A stretch of 64,000 nt of DNA from Copromyces sp. CBS 386.78 (taxonomy: Eukaryota; Ascomycota; Sordariomycetes; Sordariales; Sordariaceae): assembly GCA_030685235.1 (NCBI GenBank), contig MU839254.1:1-64000 (forward strand), read 5' to 3'. Below the pieces are notes generated by a model, which was not told where the DNA came from, did no database searches, and saw nothing but the letters and a program-made list of their open reading frames with translations. Position numbers and translations under genes: made by a program. Within the stretch, counting starts at the first letter, position 1, and every line of letters begins with the position of its first letter. This document shows, in pieces, positions 47,739-59,533 of this stretch.

Positions 47739-48077
47739 CTACCACGAGCCTTGATCCTCCTCCGGATCATTAATGTCCCAAAGGCTAGGCGTAGTAGAGG
47801 TAGAGGTAGTAGATACTCCATCATCTTCAAGTTCCTCCTCCTTCATGTCCGTACTGTCCATGTCCTCCTTCCACTTTTCCGAGCCGGTATTAAACGGATC
47901 CATTTCCTCCAGATCAATTTCCATCGGTGTGCCGCTTTCCCAGCCGAATGTCTCCTCCTCTTCCTTGGCCGACTTGACGATTTTTGGCAGCTGTTGATAC
48001 TGCTCTTCTGAAAAGATCATGATCCAACTGATCGTGTTCGTAACCAACGAGAGGGTGTTGGCAACAGTGATGCTCAT
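47739..48077 (-). CDS. small acidic protein with N-terminal hydrophobic helix, 112 aa
   Basis: ATG at 48075-48077. Residues 1-22 (SITVANTLSLVTNTISWIMIF) form a hydrophobic helix, either a signal anchor or an uncleaved signal. The rest is strongly acidic with S/T stretches and ends SLWDINDPEEDQGSW. Its composition and placement between the two larger paralogues suggest a shortened member of the same cluster, comparable to the acidic tail PDTPWDWDQAEKQ of paralogue 1. That similarity is weak. No family recognised. Confidence 0.45.
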   Translation of the reverse strand: MSITVANTLSLVTNTISWIMIFSEEQYQQLPKIVKSAKEEEETFGWESGTPMEIDLEEMDPFNTGSEKWKEDMDSTDMKEEELEDDGVSTTSTSTTPSLWDINDPEEDQGSW

Positions 48078-48548
48078 AATTCAAGTCAATTCAAGATGGG
48101 TCCGAAATTGAGTTATCTTACGTAAAATTATCGTAAATTGATTTAAAAAATCCCTATATTGTATTGTATTGATATCTTGTATTACTTCAGGGTATATTTT
48201 TTCCGGGCCGCTAGAGTGTAAATCTAAAGGTCTAGACAACCCCCAATACCAACGACCCCCATCATGAGTCAACATACCTCCTATAAATATACGCACCGAT
48301 CCGAGGCCTGAACGTACGTTATCTAAGCAGGCAAGCAGTTGTTACATACATTAAAAACACCAGATTCTACACCAAAACAGGCCAATACATAGCATGTCGA
48401 TGAGCAATAACCTACCTATATGACGAAACGATAATATCAAGATAAGACGGGGTTACAATTGAATTACACCTGAAAAAATTTGCCCTGATTTGAATTGGCT
48501 AAACAGGGTCTGATCTGGATTATCTTGAAACGACTTGAATTATGGGCA
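48078..48548. other. intergenic region in the orphan cluster
   Basis: No gene supported. A plus-strand CTATAAATATAC occurs at 48281-48293, facing away from the 112-aa gene. A 48160-48185 ATTGTATTGTATTGATAT run is AT-rich. Confidence 0.4.
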
Positions 48549-49362
48549 TCACTGGTTGGCAATTCCTTGCACCTTCCTTTCCAATCTCTTCATCGAGGTC
48601 GTCGGTTCTTTCGTCGCCGAATTCGCCTCCTTCATGAAGGCGTCAACGAAGCCCTCCTTGGTTCCCTTTTGGACTGCCTCCTCGATTCCGAATCCGGCCT
48701 CCTTGATGCCCTGCTTGATCCCCTTGGTGATTGCCTCCGCGATATGCAGATCCTCCGTCGGCATCGCCTCTACCATCGACTCGAGCCTCTGGACGCAACA
48801 ATGCCTCAACGCTGGGTTCTCGCTCTCAATGGTATTGTCGACGCGTTGCCTCAAGACCTTGTTCTCCTCCTTCAAGGTCATAACATCCTCTTTCAGGGTC
48901 ATGACATCCTCCTTCAAGGTCTCGTTGTCCTCCCTGCTCAAGACCCTGTTATCCGCCACCATTGTCTCCATGAGCATCAATGGCAATCTTGTTGAGGGCT
49001 CTGGTCGTCTGCTCCCGATAGGCGCGCTTTTCCGCCTCTCTCTTTGGCAGCCGCTTCCCTTCGCCTGCGTGCCTATAGGGAAATTCCAATGATTCCCTTA
49101 ACGCCTGGCCATGTGGAATGGTATAGACAAACATGTACAGAATGCTTGCGATCGAGGCAAAGAAGGAGCTGCCTGAGACCCACGGCTCTGAGACAAGAGG
49201 CTTTGGTTCTTCGGGTGATGACTCGTTGGCTGTTGTTGGTCCTGGGATGAAGGCTGTGGTCGTGGTGTTTGGGGTCGGCGTCGTCGGCATGTTCCCCTCG
49301 ACAAATGCAGCAAGGGTCGAGACAGCAATGAGAGCTGCGGTGGCGATGGTGACGGGAGACAT
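48549..49362 (-). CDS. orphan signal/membrane plus coiled-coil protein (paralogue 2), split frame
   Basis: ATG at 49360-49362. The N-terminus is signal-like (TIATAALIAVSTLAAFVEG), then T/P-rich, then the membrane block SFFASIASILYMFVYTIPHG at about 68-87, shared with paralogue 1. The coiled-coil part (48945-48549) has heptads with the unit VMTLKED repeated and lies in another frame. A candidate 157-nt intron, 48946-49102 (GTTAAG...ACAG), joins the two in phase and gives 218 aa. It would remove a basic stretch that resembles paralogue 1, so a one-base indel near 48960 is the alternative. No catalytic motif. Shares promoter modules with paralogue 1. Confidence 0.5.
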
Positions 49363-49767
49363 TTGATCAATTGATCATGAGCACGGGAGTTGTACTTTTT
49401 TGTGGTTTTTAGGGGAGGGTTTTATTGTGAGTGCACGGAGTGGTGATGAATAATGGAAAAGGAACCTAATGTAAATGAGTAACGGGAGGATATTTATAAC
49501 GACTTCCAAAAGGTTCTCAAGCCCTACCCAGTGAAGGGCTCATGGTTGGCTGTAAATCTTGTTGGTGAAGTGTTCCAGATAGTCCAGATCCTCCACCAGA
49601 ACCTTGAGGGCGGCATTGTGGTGGTTCAATTATTCTGGGTGGAGCTCAAGGGCAAGGTGAATGGTGAAGAGGCGGAGGAAAAGTAACCATGGGATTAGGG
49701 GGGAACCTTCCTCATATACCCGCAGGACAGTCCATCAGGTTTGGTATGGAGCAATTCCCACCAGGAA
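49363..49767 (-). promoter_or_regulatory. upstream region of paralogue 2
   Basis: TATAAATA on the minus strand at 49491-49498, 129 bp before the ATG (the same distance as in paralogue 1). The shared modules AGTGAAGGG, GGTGAAGTGT and CCAGAACCTTGAGGGCGGC lie at 49529-49617. The rest, up to the copia element, has no recognised feature. Confidence 0.5.
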
Positions 49768-49772
49768 AAACA

Positions 49773-49958
49773 TGTTGAAGCCATTCACATGTCTTGGCAT
49801 TCTTGGCATTAGTGGATACGATCCACACATGGCTACCCTATATATAAGTCGGACTTGGTCCTCCTATTCCTTCTCTTTTGCTCTCTCTTCAATTAATTAA
49901 AATATTTACTACTACCTCTATTGTCTTACGTAATCACCTCCTTCGTTATAATTTAATA
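49773..49958 (+). repeat. left LTR of the copia element
   Basis: Starts TGTTGAAGCC. The first two thirds keep CA/TG, while the last 60 bp are RIP-mutated (TTCGTTATAATTTAATA). Confidence 0.9.
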
Positions 49959-52900
49959 GATTATAAGCCCGGATACACTATACGCGTTATAATAAAAAGG
50001 AAAATAGCTAAATCTATAATCGTTATTTACCCCCGCCTTTTCCTTTCTAAATTTTTTCTATTTATTTATCGCTCTTTTATTATAATATCGTAGTTCGTAT
50101 TATAAAAGACTTGCGTTTTTTATAAAATATAAGTGCCGCTATTAAATATAAATATATATATTATATACGGACTACCTTACGTACCTTATATAAATAAAAT
50201 CTTAGTAATTTAAAATATTAGGTTTTACCCCGTTATAGATATATTAATTTTTTATAACCCCGCTAAAATCTATTACGAATTCTATTAAATTTGATTATAC
50301 TTATATTAAAATTAATAAATTCGTTAACAATATTTATTATTATTTAACGAAAGCGTAAAAAAATAACGCTCTTAAATTTATTAATACTCCGGCTAACTCC
50401 CCTATTCTTTTATATCGCCGCCGCCCAAATTTCCCGCACTCTATTATCTTTACTGTTTCGCCGGCAATAGTATTTATTACGCCTTTAATTATAGTTTACT
50501 AATCTTTTAACGATAGGCCGGGTATTTACTTTACCTACAATTCAGTACGTTCACTTTACAAAAGATTCTTAATAGAATTTTTAAAAAATATATCGCTATA
50601 ATTTCCGGCCGCGCCCTATAAAACCCCTTACTATCCGTCGTTACCTCCGCCGCAATTTTATCTATTTTTTAAAAGAGATTACTTTTGTACTATAAGCCTT
50701 CTATAAATCTTTTTAAAATTCTTCTTTTTCTATATATTTATTTCTTCCTTTTATTTCTACTCTTTTAAACTTTACCTAAAATTTAATATCTCTTTTTCTC
50801 CTTAATTCAATAGACTTTTAAGGTTTTACTACTATTACCCTTCTAACTCCCGTAGATCCGATCTAATTGTATTCTAATACTTAATTTTATTAAATAACTA
50901 AATTACAATTATATTTAATAAAGATTTTACCGAATTTATTACTATCCCCATCCTTTAGAATAGTAATAAGAATTATATTATATAGCGCCGTACTATTATT
51001 ATTTATATTTCCTTCTAATCGTAATTTAATATTTGTTAATTTATAGATCCCTCGTCTTATTACTTCGGCTTCCCTAAATATAAGAATATTAAAAGGCGCG
51101 AAAATTAGGATATAGAATAATAGTAAATATTAATACTATTTATAAGTAAGCTCTTACCCTATATTTAAAATAAATTCTATTACTATAATTTATTTATTAT
51201 TTACGAAACTTTTAAATAAATTTATATATATTATCGCCCTAAAGATATTACTAATTACTACGAAGCCTTAAAATATTTTTACGAAACTATACTTTCTAAA
51301 TATTCTAATATTATTAAATTCGCTAATTATTTCTAAATTATTTAGGACGAATTTGCCGAAATAAATTTTAAATATATTAAAATTTAGACGGCTTAATTAA
51401 TTAATTACTTCTTTATCGGTCTAAACTTAAACTATAATAATTTTATATCTAAATTCGTTTAAAAATATATTTTTCTTTCCGAAAGGAACGATTAAAACGA
51501 TATTACCCAATATATTATTACTTTAAACCAGGCTAAAAGGCATATTAAATTTGAAAAGGGATTAATTAATTAATATAAAGAGCGGTCGACGAATAAATTT
51601 GAGTTTGATTCAGAAGCTGCTATAGCCGCCTATATTACTTAGAACCCTACCCTTCTCCCATTTAAACTTAAATTTAATAAAAAATCGAACGGTAATAATA
51701 AGCGCCCTTAAACACCTTATTCGGTATATAAAATACTAAATTATAATAACATTCATTATAATAAATAATATTCTAAAAAATATAGTAAAAGTTAGAACTC
51801 GGCTTCCAATAATACTACTAAACTTTAATCCTCTTGAATTACCTTATTTACTATAGGTTTAGAAGGAGATTAGTCCGATAATAAATATAAAAATTATCGC
51901 TCTAATAAACACTCCCGCACTAATTAAAATACTATTAGCCTATAATTTATTACTATTTCCTTAGGACTTATAAACTTTATAATACTTAGCCTTACTATAA
52001 TTAACCCGCTACTCGTCTATTTAACTATCCTACTATTCCTATAATAAAAAATTATATAGGATTCTTCCTATACTATCCCTCCGCCGTTTATTAACGCCAT
52101 TTTTTTTTAATTTCCTTTCCCTATTATTATTTTACTATTCGGCTCTAAATTCGTAGAATATATTACCGCCATATTTACTTCAAAGTCTTACCGTACCTAT
52201 TTATAAAATTTTAAATATATTATTATCTTCGATTCTAGAACTATAAATTACCTATTCTATACCAAAACTAGTTTTCGGAGTTTACGCCCTTATACCGGCC
52301 CTCCAATTATAGGAATAAATAATATAAAAATTATTCTAAAGGTAACCGGCACTTACTAATTCCTAATTATTTACGAAGGTAAATTATCTTTTATATTCCT
52401 ATAGGCTTACTACTCTTCTAAAATAATATATAATTTCAGTTCTATTTCTTAATTCAATTACTTAAACTTCGTTATAACGTTTAAAAATAGCGTCGCTACA
52501 AGTATTTCTAATTATAGGATTTATTTTAGAAGCTTCAAATCTAATAAGGTCTATATTTTAAACTAATTAATTAATATTCTTAAACGCCACTTCGCTCTTA
52601 CCGCCTATACCGTCGAATATAAACGACTAAAAATTTAGTACAACCGATTCGCCTACTTTAATAAAAAGAATATTATTTTCTTCTAAAAAATATCTACTAA
52701 TATTTATCCCGTCCCCAACTCCTACTTTTACAATAAGTATATACTTAACCGCTTTAAATAAGTTCCCTATAAAAGCTTAATATATAAAAGGATACATCCC
52801 TTTAAATACATTTATATAAATATATATAGCCCATTCCACTTTAAAGGTCTATAAGGATAATACTATTAAATAATAATTACTAACGACTTTACCTAATATA

Positions 52901-54773
52901 TTTAAATCTACGCCATTAAAATTAAGGACGAATTCCCTTAGGTAGTTACTAAATAATTTTACGAATTTAATAGGCTAGAATAATCTATACGTTACTTTTA
53001 TTTTAATTGAGCTAGCAAGAATACTAATAGGAAATTTTAACTCTAATATTAAAACTATTTTATTATATTCGTATATTCCGTAATCAATTAATACAAATAG
53101 AATAATATTTTAAAACGTTTTAATAAAATTTTATAAAAACGCTTTATTATTATCTTATTTAATAATAATTTTAACCGTCGCTTTTAACCAATTATCCTCT
53201 AAATAATCATTTATTTTAAAAACCGGTATTTTAATTATATAATAAATAAAACGCTATACGAAATATAAACCGGCCGTAAGCCTAATCTTTCCCACCTAAA
53301 AATTATTAGCGCCCCCTATTATTATAAATTATCCGACGCTAATTTCCTTAATAAATTAATACTTATTATTAGCCGTAGTAAATTACTAAGCTACGAAAAT
53401 TCTACGAATTATATTATTCTTATTAAAAGTAATAAAATTATTTCTATTAATAATATTATTATTAATAAAATATATATTTATATTTTTATTAACCTTATAC
53501 CAGATTCTAACGTTACCGCTTCGCTTACCCTCTATCCTACGCCGGACTTTAATTCTAATACCTCTATTACAGACTTATTTGCCTTATTTCCCAACCTTTT
53601 AATAAAGGGGTATATAATTATACTATATAACCCCCCCGCCGCTTATACCTTATTAATCCTACCATTTCCCTAACCCCGATTATTTCCCTATTTCCTAACT
53701 TCCTATACCTCTACTTTACTACTACCAACTTTAATTCCGCTACCGGCTTACTCCCCTAATATAAATTTAAAAAGAATTCTACTACCGTAATTAAGGGGAA
53801 TTCTTAGCTCGCCTACGTTATTTCTACTCTCTTTTACTCAATTATTTAGCCCCTTACTCTTAAATAAATTACTTTAATACTTATTTTAATCCGAACTTTT
53901 AATATTATTATCGCCGATATACAATACTATTTTCGTTAGCGGCAATCTAAACCTTTTCGACCTAAACTATTAACGCGCTATTATAAACCGTTACCCCGAA
54001 TTCCATCCCCTAAATCCTATTATTTTTAATAAGTAACAACTATTATTAAAAGTAATTAATAGTTTTAAATCCGACATTTTAACCTTATTACCCTTACTAC
54101 CCTATTAGTATTAAAAATTAAAAACTTTCGAAAGGCTACTAAATACCCAGACTAGAAAAATTAATATTTAATTATATAGGCCGAATATTAATCCCTTATT
54201 AATAATTAAACCTAAACCTTCGTTTTCTAAAGCCTAAGCCGCCGCTTATTATCTGGAAAATAAGTATATAGGCTTAAAACCGGCGTAAACAGCGAAATCC
54301 TTCGTTATAAAGTTCGCTAAGTAGTCCGGGGCTTCGAATAATAAAAGGAGATTAATTATAATAAGATATTTACATCCGTTATAAAGCTTATAAACTATAA
54401 ATTCATCTTCGCCTTCGTTACCGCCTTCAGTTTAAAATTCAAATAAATAGACGTTTAAACCGCCTTTATCTATAATTCGGTTGAGGAAGAAATCTTCGTA
54501 GAATAACTACCAAATATTACCAATAATAACCCTACTTGAATATATAAACTCAACCGTACTTTATACGGCCTAAAATAAAGCCTTTATATCTAATATAATA
54601 CTTTAATTAAATTCTTTAATAACTTTAATTTCTCTCCCCTCCCCGCTAACATTATTATTTTTAGTAAAAGTATTACTTATATTACTATTTATATTAACGA
54701 TCTCCTTATCGCTGGGCCTTCTAAACCCGACGTTTAACAATTTAAAATTACCCTTAGTAAACGCTTTAAAATA

Positions 54774-55896
54774 GAGAAAGTCTTTTCGCACGGTCACGAT
54801 TGTCTATTTGAACGGTGATCCACTTTTTCCCTCACACATATCCCTAACCCTGCCGTCCCCTCCCCGCCAGTACCAATCTCGCTCGTACCGCGACCGCCAA
54901 GCCCCCAAATTACAGCCCATTACATAGTCTGACCCCTATACAGCACACGTACGCTAACAGCCGTAACAGTCGCTAATAGCCAATCGCTAACAGCCGTAAC
55001 AGTTACTAATAGCTATAATAATCGCTAGCAGCCATAACAACCGTAATAATCGCTAGCAGCCGTAATAGCTATAACAGCCGTAATAGTCGCTAACAGCCGC
55101 TAATAGCCGTAATAGCCGTAATAGCTATAATAATCGCTAATAGCCGTAACAACTATAACAATCGTTAGCAACTATAACAGCCGTAATAGCCGTAATAATC
55201 GCTAACAACCGTAACAATCGTTAATAGCCGTAACAGCCGTAATAACCGTAATAATCGTTAGCAACCGTAATAGCCGTAACAGCCGTAATAGTCGCTAATA
55301 GCCGTAACAATCGCTAATAGCCGTGATAACCGTAATAGTTATAACAATTGCTAATAGCCATAATAACGGTAATAATCGTTAACAGTTATAATAGTTATAA
55401 TAGCTATAATAGCCGTAATAGCCGTAATAGCCGTAATAGTCGCTAATAGCCGTTAATAGCCGTAATAGCCGTAATAATTATAATAATCGCTAATAGCCAT
55501 AATAGCTATAATAATCGTTGGCAGCCGTAATAGCCGTAACAGCCGTAATAATCGCTAATAGCCGTAACAATCGCTAACAGCCGTAACAGCTATAATAGCC
55601 GTAACAATCGCTAATAGCCATAATAGCCGTAATAGTCGCTAACAACCGTAATAATCGCTAATAGCCAATCGTTAACAGCCGTAACAATCGCTAATAGCCG
55701 TAATAGGTACGTATCTGGTTTGGGCACTACGGTCTAATATTACGCATGAAAGAATAGTATTACCTAGATTTCTAGGCGAAATTTTCGAAAGAATACATGT
55801 GACATCTGTGGCCGCGCGAGGGTTAGGGATATGTGTGAGGGAAAAAGTGGATCACCGTTCAAATAGACAATCGTGACTGTGCGAAAAGACTTTCTC
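54774..55896. mobile_element. non-autonomous TIR element with 8-bp target duplication (hAT-like), 1.12 kb
   Basis: The ends GAGAAAGTCTTTTCGCAC... are inverted copies for about 78 bp with a single difference seen (CGG versus CAG). TTAAAATA flanks both sides (54766-54773 and 55897-55904). An 8-bp duplication points to the hAT class, though no transposase is present. It interrupts the copia RT. The TIRs keep CA and TG, so the element arrived after the host copia was mutated or escaped RIP. The centre is a degenerate minisatellite. Confidence 0.85.
54955..55710 (+). repeat. minisatellite of AGCCGTAAYA / RTCGCTAAYA units
   Basis: About 750 bp built from 9-10 bp units such as AGCCGTAATA, GTCGCTAATA and GCTATAATA, mixed irregularly. 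Y positions are mostly T, consistent with C-to-T changes inside the array. Confidence 0.85.
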
Positions 55897-57287
55897 TTAA
55901 AATAACCGATATAAAACCTTACTCTTATTATTTAAATATATTAATTATTTATAATAAATTAAATTACATCCTTTAATTAAATTAAAAGGCCTATTTTCAA
56001 AAAAATATTTAAAAATTTCAAGATATTAAATTGCTAGCTAATAATTACGCTAATAAATATTAATAAAATACTTAAATTACCTAAAGGTTTCGAGGCTACT
56101 GCCGCCGATAAATATTAGTATATAAATGCTATTAGTTCCCTTATATATATTATACTTAATATACGATTAAATGTAATTTTTATAATATCCTTCTATAATT
56201 ATTACTTCGCTAGGCCAACCTAATATTATATTATAATTATAAAACGCATTCTCTAATACTTCTAAAGCACTCTTATTTTTTATTTTATTTACGCTGGCCT
56301 ATTTATTATATTTACCGGCTTTTCGGATATAGATTGGGGGGAGATATTACTATTAAACGTTTTATTAGAGGTTATATATTCTATATTAATAGCGTAGTTA
56401 TTAATTAGCAATCTAAACGCTAGTAGATTATCGTTCTATCTTCTTACGAAGTAGAAGTTATAATATAAATTTAGGTAGTAAAAGAGGCGATATAATTTAG
56501 AAGATTATTATTAAACCTCGCCTATCCCCTAATAAATACTATTATTCTTCGTTATAATAATTAAAGCACTATAATTTTCGCAAGAAATCTATCATACTAT
56601 ACCCGTACTAAATATATTAATATTTAATATATATAGTATAGGGAAATTTAGACTATTAAAAACGTAAATTTCTAATATATACTTATTAAGGAGGAAGTTG
56701 CCGATATTTTTACGAAAATTCTCCCTTATAATATTTTCGAATAATATTACTAAGCTTTAGGTCTTTTATAATTCTAATATTCATATATTTAATATTCGCT
56801 TATACTTACGTACCGCTATTTTTATACCCGCCGGGTAATTATTATATTACTTTATTATCTTTTATTATATTTTATATTAGGCTAGTCCTTCCTATATATT
56901 TCTTACTCCTTTTAATCTACTAATTATATATTACGACGGTTTAAATTGTAATTTCCCAATTTCCGCGAAATTCTTTAATATAAGAAATTTTAAAAATCGA
57001 TTTACGGATATTTTTTACCTTCTCCGCTATATTATAATTTTATTTATACCTTTATTTTATCCGCTTTAATAAAACGAATCGATTAGTACTACTTTTATAA
57101 TCTTACAACTATTAAATCCAGAATTATATTGAATTTTATTATTTCTTCCTTTCTTTTTCTTTATTTTCATTACGAATTTCTATCCTTCTTTTCTCGTACT
57201 TCTATTATCTTTCTTCTTATTCGCCCCTTACAATAGTAATCCTTTTTTCCTACTGGGTTTTACTAGTATTAATTGTATTAAGCTAAT

Positions 57288-57640
57288 GTTGGGTTCGGTC
57301 GCCCAGTATGCCAGTAACAGTAAGGAAGTTATATAGCAGTAAGCAACAGTATACTGCCGTGATTTTTGCGTTCGGCTGTTTTCCAGTAAAAATCTGCAAG
57401 TTGATGTAGGTCGCTACACTTCCCCCAACTCCCCCAATAGCCTGCATCTGACCAATCAGAAGGCCAGAAATCGTTGGAGATCTTACTGCTTTCTTCGCTT
57501 TCATACTGCTTCAAACCCCATGTTTATACTAGTATGAAAGCACTGCATTACTGTTGCATTACTGTACAGCGATTTCGCTGCAGGCTGTCAACAGTAATGC
57601 AACCTCTACGATACTGGCATACTGGGCGACCGAACGCAAC
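57288..57640. mobile_element. 353-bp MITE in the 3' part of the copia element
   Basis: Terminal inverted repeats GTTGSGTTCGGTCGCCCAGT continue ATGCCAGTA (about 29 bp, one mismatch near the end). No coding capacity. Composition is normal, not RIP-shifted, in contrast with the surrounding copia sequence. The two short minus-strand open frames in it are accidental. Confidence 0.85.
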
Positions 57641-57746
57641 TTAAGAGAGTATTCTTATAAATAATTTCTCTTCTTTCTTCTCTTTCTTTTTCTCTTATCC
57701 TTTCTTTCCTTTTTATAGGGTAATCTACATTTGGATCGAAGGGGAG

Positions 57747-57932
57747 TATTAAAGCTATATATATATTTTGGTATTCTTGGTATTAGTGGATACGATCTAT
57801 ATATGGCTACCTTGTATATAAGTCGGATTTGGTCCTCCTTTTCCTTCTCTTTTGCTCTCTCTTCAATTAATTGAGACATTCACTACTACCTCCATCGTTT
57901 CACGTGATCACCTCCTTCGTCATGGTTCAATA
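57747..57932 (+). repeat. right LTR of the copia element
   Basis: Starts TATTAAAGCT (mutated from TGTTGAAGCC). The last 70 bp are unmutated (CACGTGATCACCTCCTTCGT). Confidence 0.9.
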
Positions 57933-57937
57933 AAACA

Positions 57938-58340
57938 CGACTTCAGGGAGGGACCTTTATGCTTGGCACACACTGCCATCCAACATGTTAACAAGCCATG
58001 AAGGTTTGGCACCTGGCGAACAAGCATTGTGTCGAAAACGCCCAACCCCTTCTCATCCTAACAAACCACCTCATCCGGAAGACCAACACAGGAACATGCG
58101 CTTGAACCTCCTCAAACCATATGCAGTTGCCGTTTGCATCTCATCTGAGAGCCAAAACAACCTCAATGCTTCCATATCCAAGATTTAATTATCCAAAACA
58201 CGTACCAAACCGTAGCTCCGGCCTCTACACATTATCCCATCACGTGACACTAGACCACAAATATATCACCTCAACCCCAAGAGATACCTTAACCACCTTC
58301 TCCCCTCCCGTCGATGTCCCCTGATTTATTTCCCCCTAAT
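57938..58340. other. 3' flank of the gluconokinase gene
   Basis: Normal-composition DNA between the copia insertion and the gluconokinase stop codon. No separate gene supported. Confidence 0.4.
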
Positions 58341-59533
58341 TCAATTCACCCTCAAAAAATCCCCCTCCTCAAGCTCCCTCCCCATCTCCCCCCTCACAAC
58401 CCCCACCACACTCCTCTCCACCTCCTCCTGCCCCCTCTGGTCCACATCCACCACCACCACATCCTTCTCCCCCCCCTCCTCCTCCTTTTTGCTTGGGTCC
58501 GGCATCTCCAAAACCTCAAACTGGCTCCTCACCAGCTCCGCCCCCGCAAAATGCCCCTTCCTCTTCATCGCCCTTTCTCTCAACACTTCCTCCGGCGCAT
58601 TCAAAAAGATGAACCGAACACGTAAATCCCCGGCATGTTCAGACCCCAGACGCAAAATGTCGCGGTAGTGGCGCTTCAGAGCTGAGCAGGTGATTACCAG
58701 GTGCGGAGAGGAGGAGCAAGTTGGAGGAGCGGCGGTCTCGTGCTCGGCGAGGGCTTGGAGCCAGCCTGCTCTGTCTTGGTCGGTGAGGGGTTCGCCGCGG
58801 GACATTTTGTCGACGTTGGCTTTTGGGTGGTACTGTTGTGATGACGGGAGGTGTTAGTTGGTGGTGGTTAGATGCAAGGTTAAGGTTGAGGTTGAGGTTG
58901 TGGATGTGGATGTGGATGTGGATGAGGATGAGTATGAGGTTGAGGTTGATGTTGAGGATGAGGATGTAGAGGTAGATGAGGATGAGGATGAGGATGAGGA
59001 TGAGGATGAGGATGAGGATGAGGATGAGGATGAGGATGAGGATGAGGATGAGGATGAGGGTGAGGGTGAGGTTGATGTTGAGGTTGAGGTTGGACATGCA
59101 ATGAGGTTGCCAATGCAAGGACCTCAATGCAGGCACCATGTGTTCATGTGTGTGGCTCTGTGTGAGGGTTGCGGGCTCCTGTCCACGGGCTCTCTCTATC
59201 TCCGAGACTGGACCACATGTTACGTGTTCCGCAAGAACCAGATCCAGCGCCGTGCAGACTTGCAGTTGCTGCGTGCAGTTGACCACACAGCCCAACAACC
59301 ACCCCAAGCATGTATCAAGAGAACAGGAACAGAAACAAACTCACATCATCACCCTCGATATAGGTGAAATTCAAATCCTTGGCCAACGCCTTCGCAACCG
59401 TCGTCTTTCCGCATGCCGTCGGACCCGTGACGAACCAGATCCACCTATGCTCGTTCTTGGGCTTCTTTTCAGCCGTGGCATTCTGGTCGCGCAAGTGCCC
59501 GCCGAGGGCGGCGTCCGTGTCCCAGTCGGCCAT
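58341..59533 (-). CDS. gluconokinase (shikimate-kinase fold), 226 aa
   Basis: Two exons: 59345-59533 and 58341-58832. The 512-nt intron (GTGAGT, CTAAC branch, CAG) joins in phase 0 to restore EGDD-YHPKANVDKMSRGEPL. Walker A is GPTACGKT at 37-44, preceded by a 30-residue extension absent from bacterial GntK. Further family blocks: SRGEPLTDQDRAGWLQALA, ITCSALKRHYRDILR, FLNAPEEVLRERAMKRKGHF, and VVDVDQ near the C-terminus. It phosphorylates D-gluconate to 6-phosphogluconate with ATP, feeding the pentose phosphate pathway in the cytosol. A Lys/Glu-rich insert after PDPSKK lengthens the last third. The intron carries a large hexanucleotide microsatellite. Confidence 0.9.
58864..59095 (+). repeat. 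(GATGAG)n and related GATGTG/GTTGAG microsatellite in the gluconokinase intron
   Basis: An almost perfect GATGAG core spans about 58976-59058 (14 units), flanked on both sides by degenerate GGTTGA and GGATGT hexamers. It lies wholly inside the intron. Confidence 0.9.

Larger units (their letters stand above)
49773..57932 (+). mobile_element. RIP-mutated Ty1/copia retrotransposon, 8.16 kb including later insertions
   Basis: Identical-length 186-bp LTRs and perfect AAACA duplications (49768-49772 and 57933-57937). A primer-site-like TTATAAGCCCGG follows the left LTR, and a GAAGGGGAG polypurine tract precedes the right LTR. Pol blocks are readable through stops on the plus strand. RT has RTLYGLKQS at about 54557-54580. 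RNase H has ADKYQYINAISSLIYI near 56107 and RFIRGYIFYINS near 56366. These show the INT-RT-RH order of copia. An 8-bp-TSD element interrupts RT at 54774, and a MITE sits in the 3' untranslated part. Inactive. Confidence 0.88.

Noticed and set aside
48495..49092. 166- and 185-codon plus-strand frames
   Set aside because: They mirror the minus-strand coiled-coil exon of paralogue 2, and the Leu/Arg-rich content is the complement of its Glu/Lys heptads.
54955..55710. CRISPR-like array
   Set aside because: The units are 9-10 bp, contiguous and degenerate, with no spacers, in a eukaryotic TIR element.
58858..59367. 169-codon plus-strand Glu/Asp/Val frame and 222-codon minus-strand Ile/Leu frame
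   Set aside because: Both are readings of the GATGAG microsatellite inside the gluconokinase intron.
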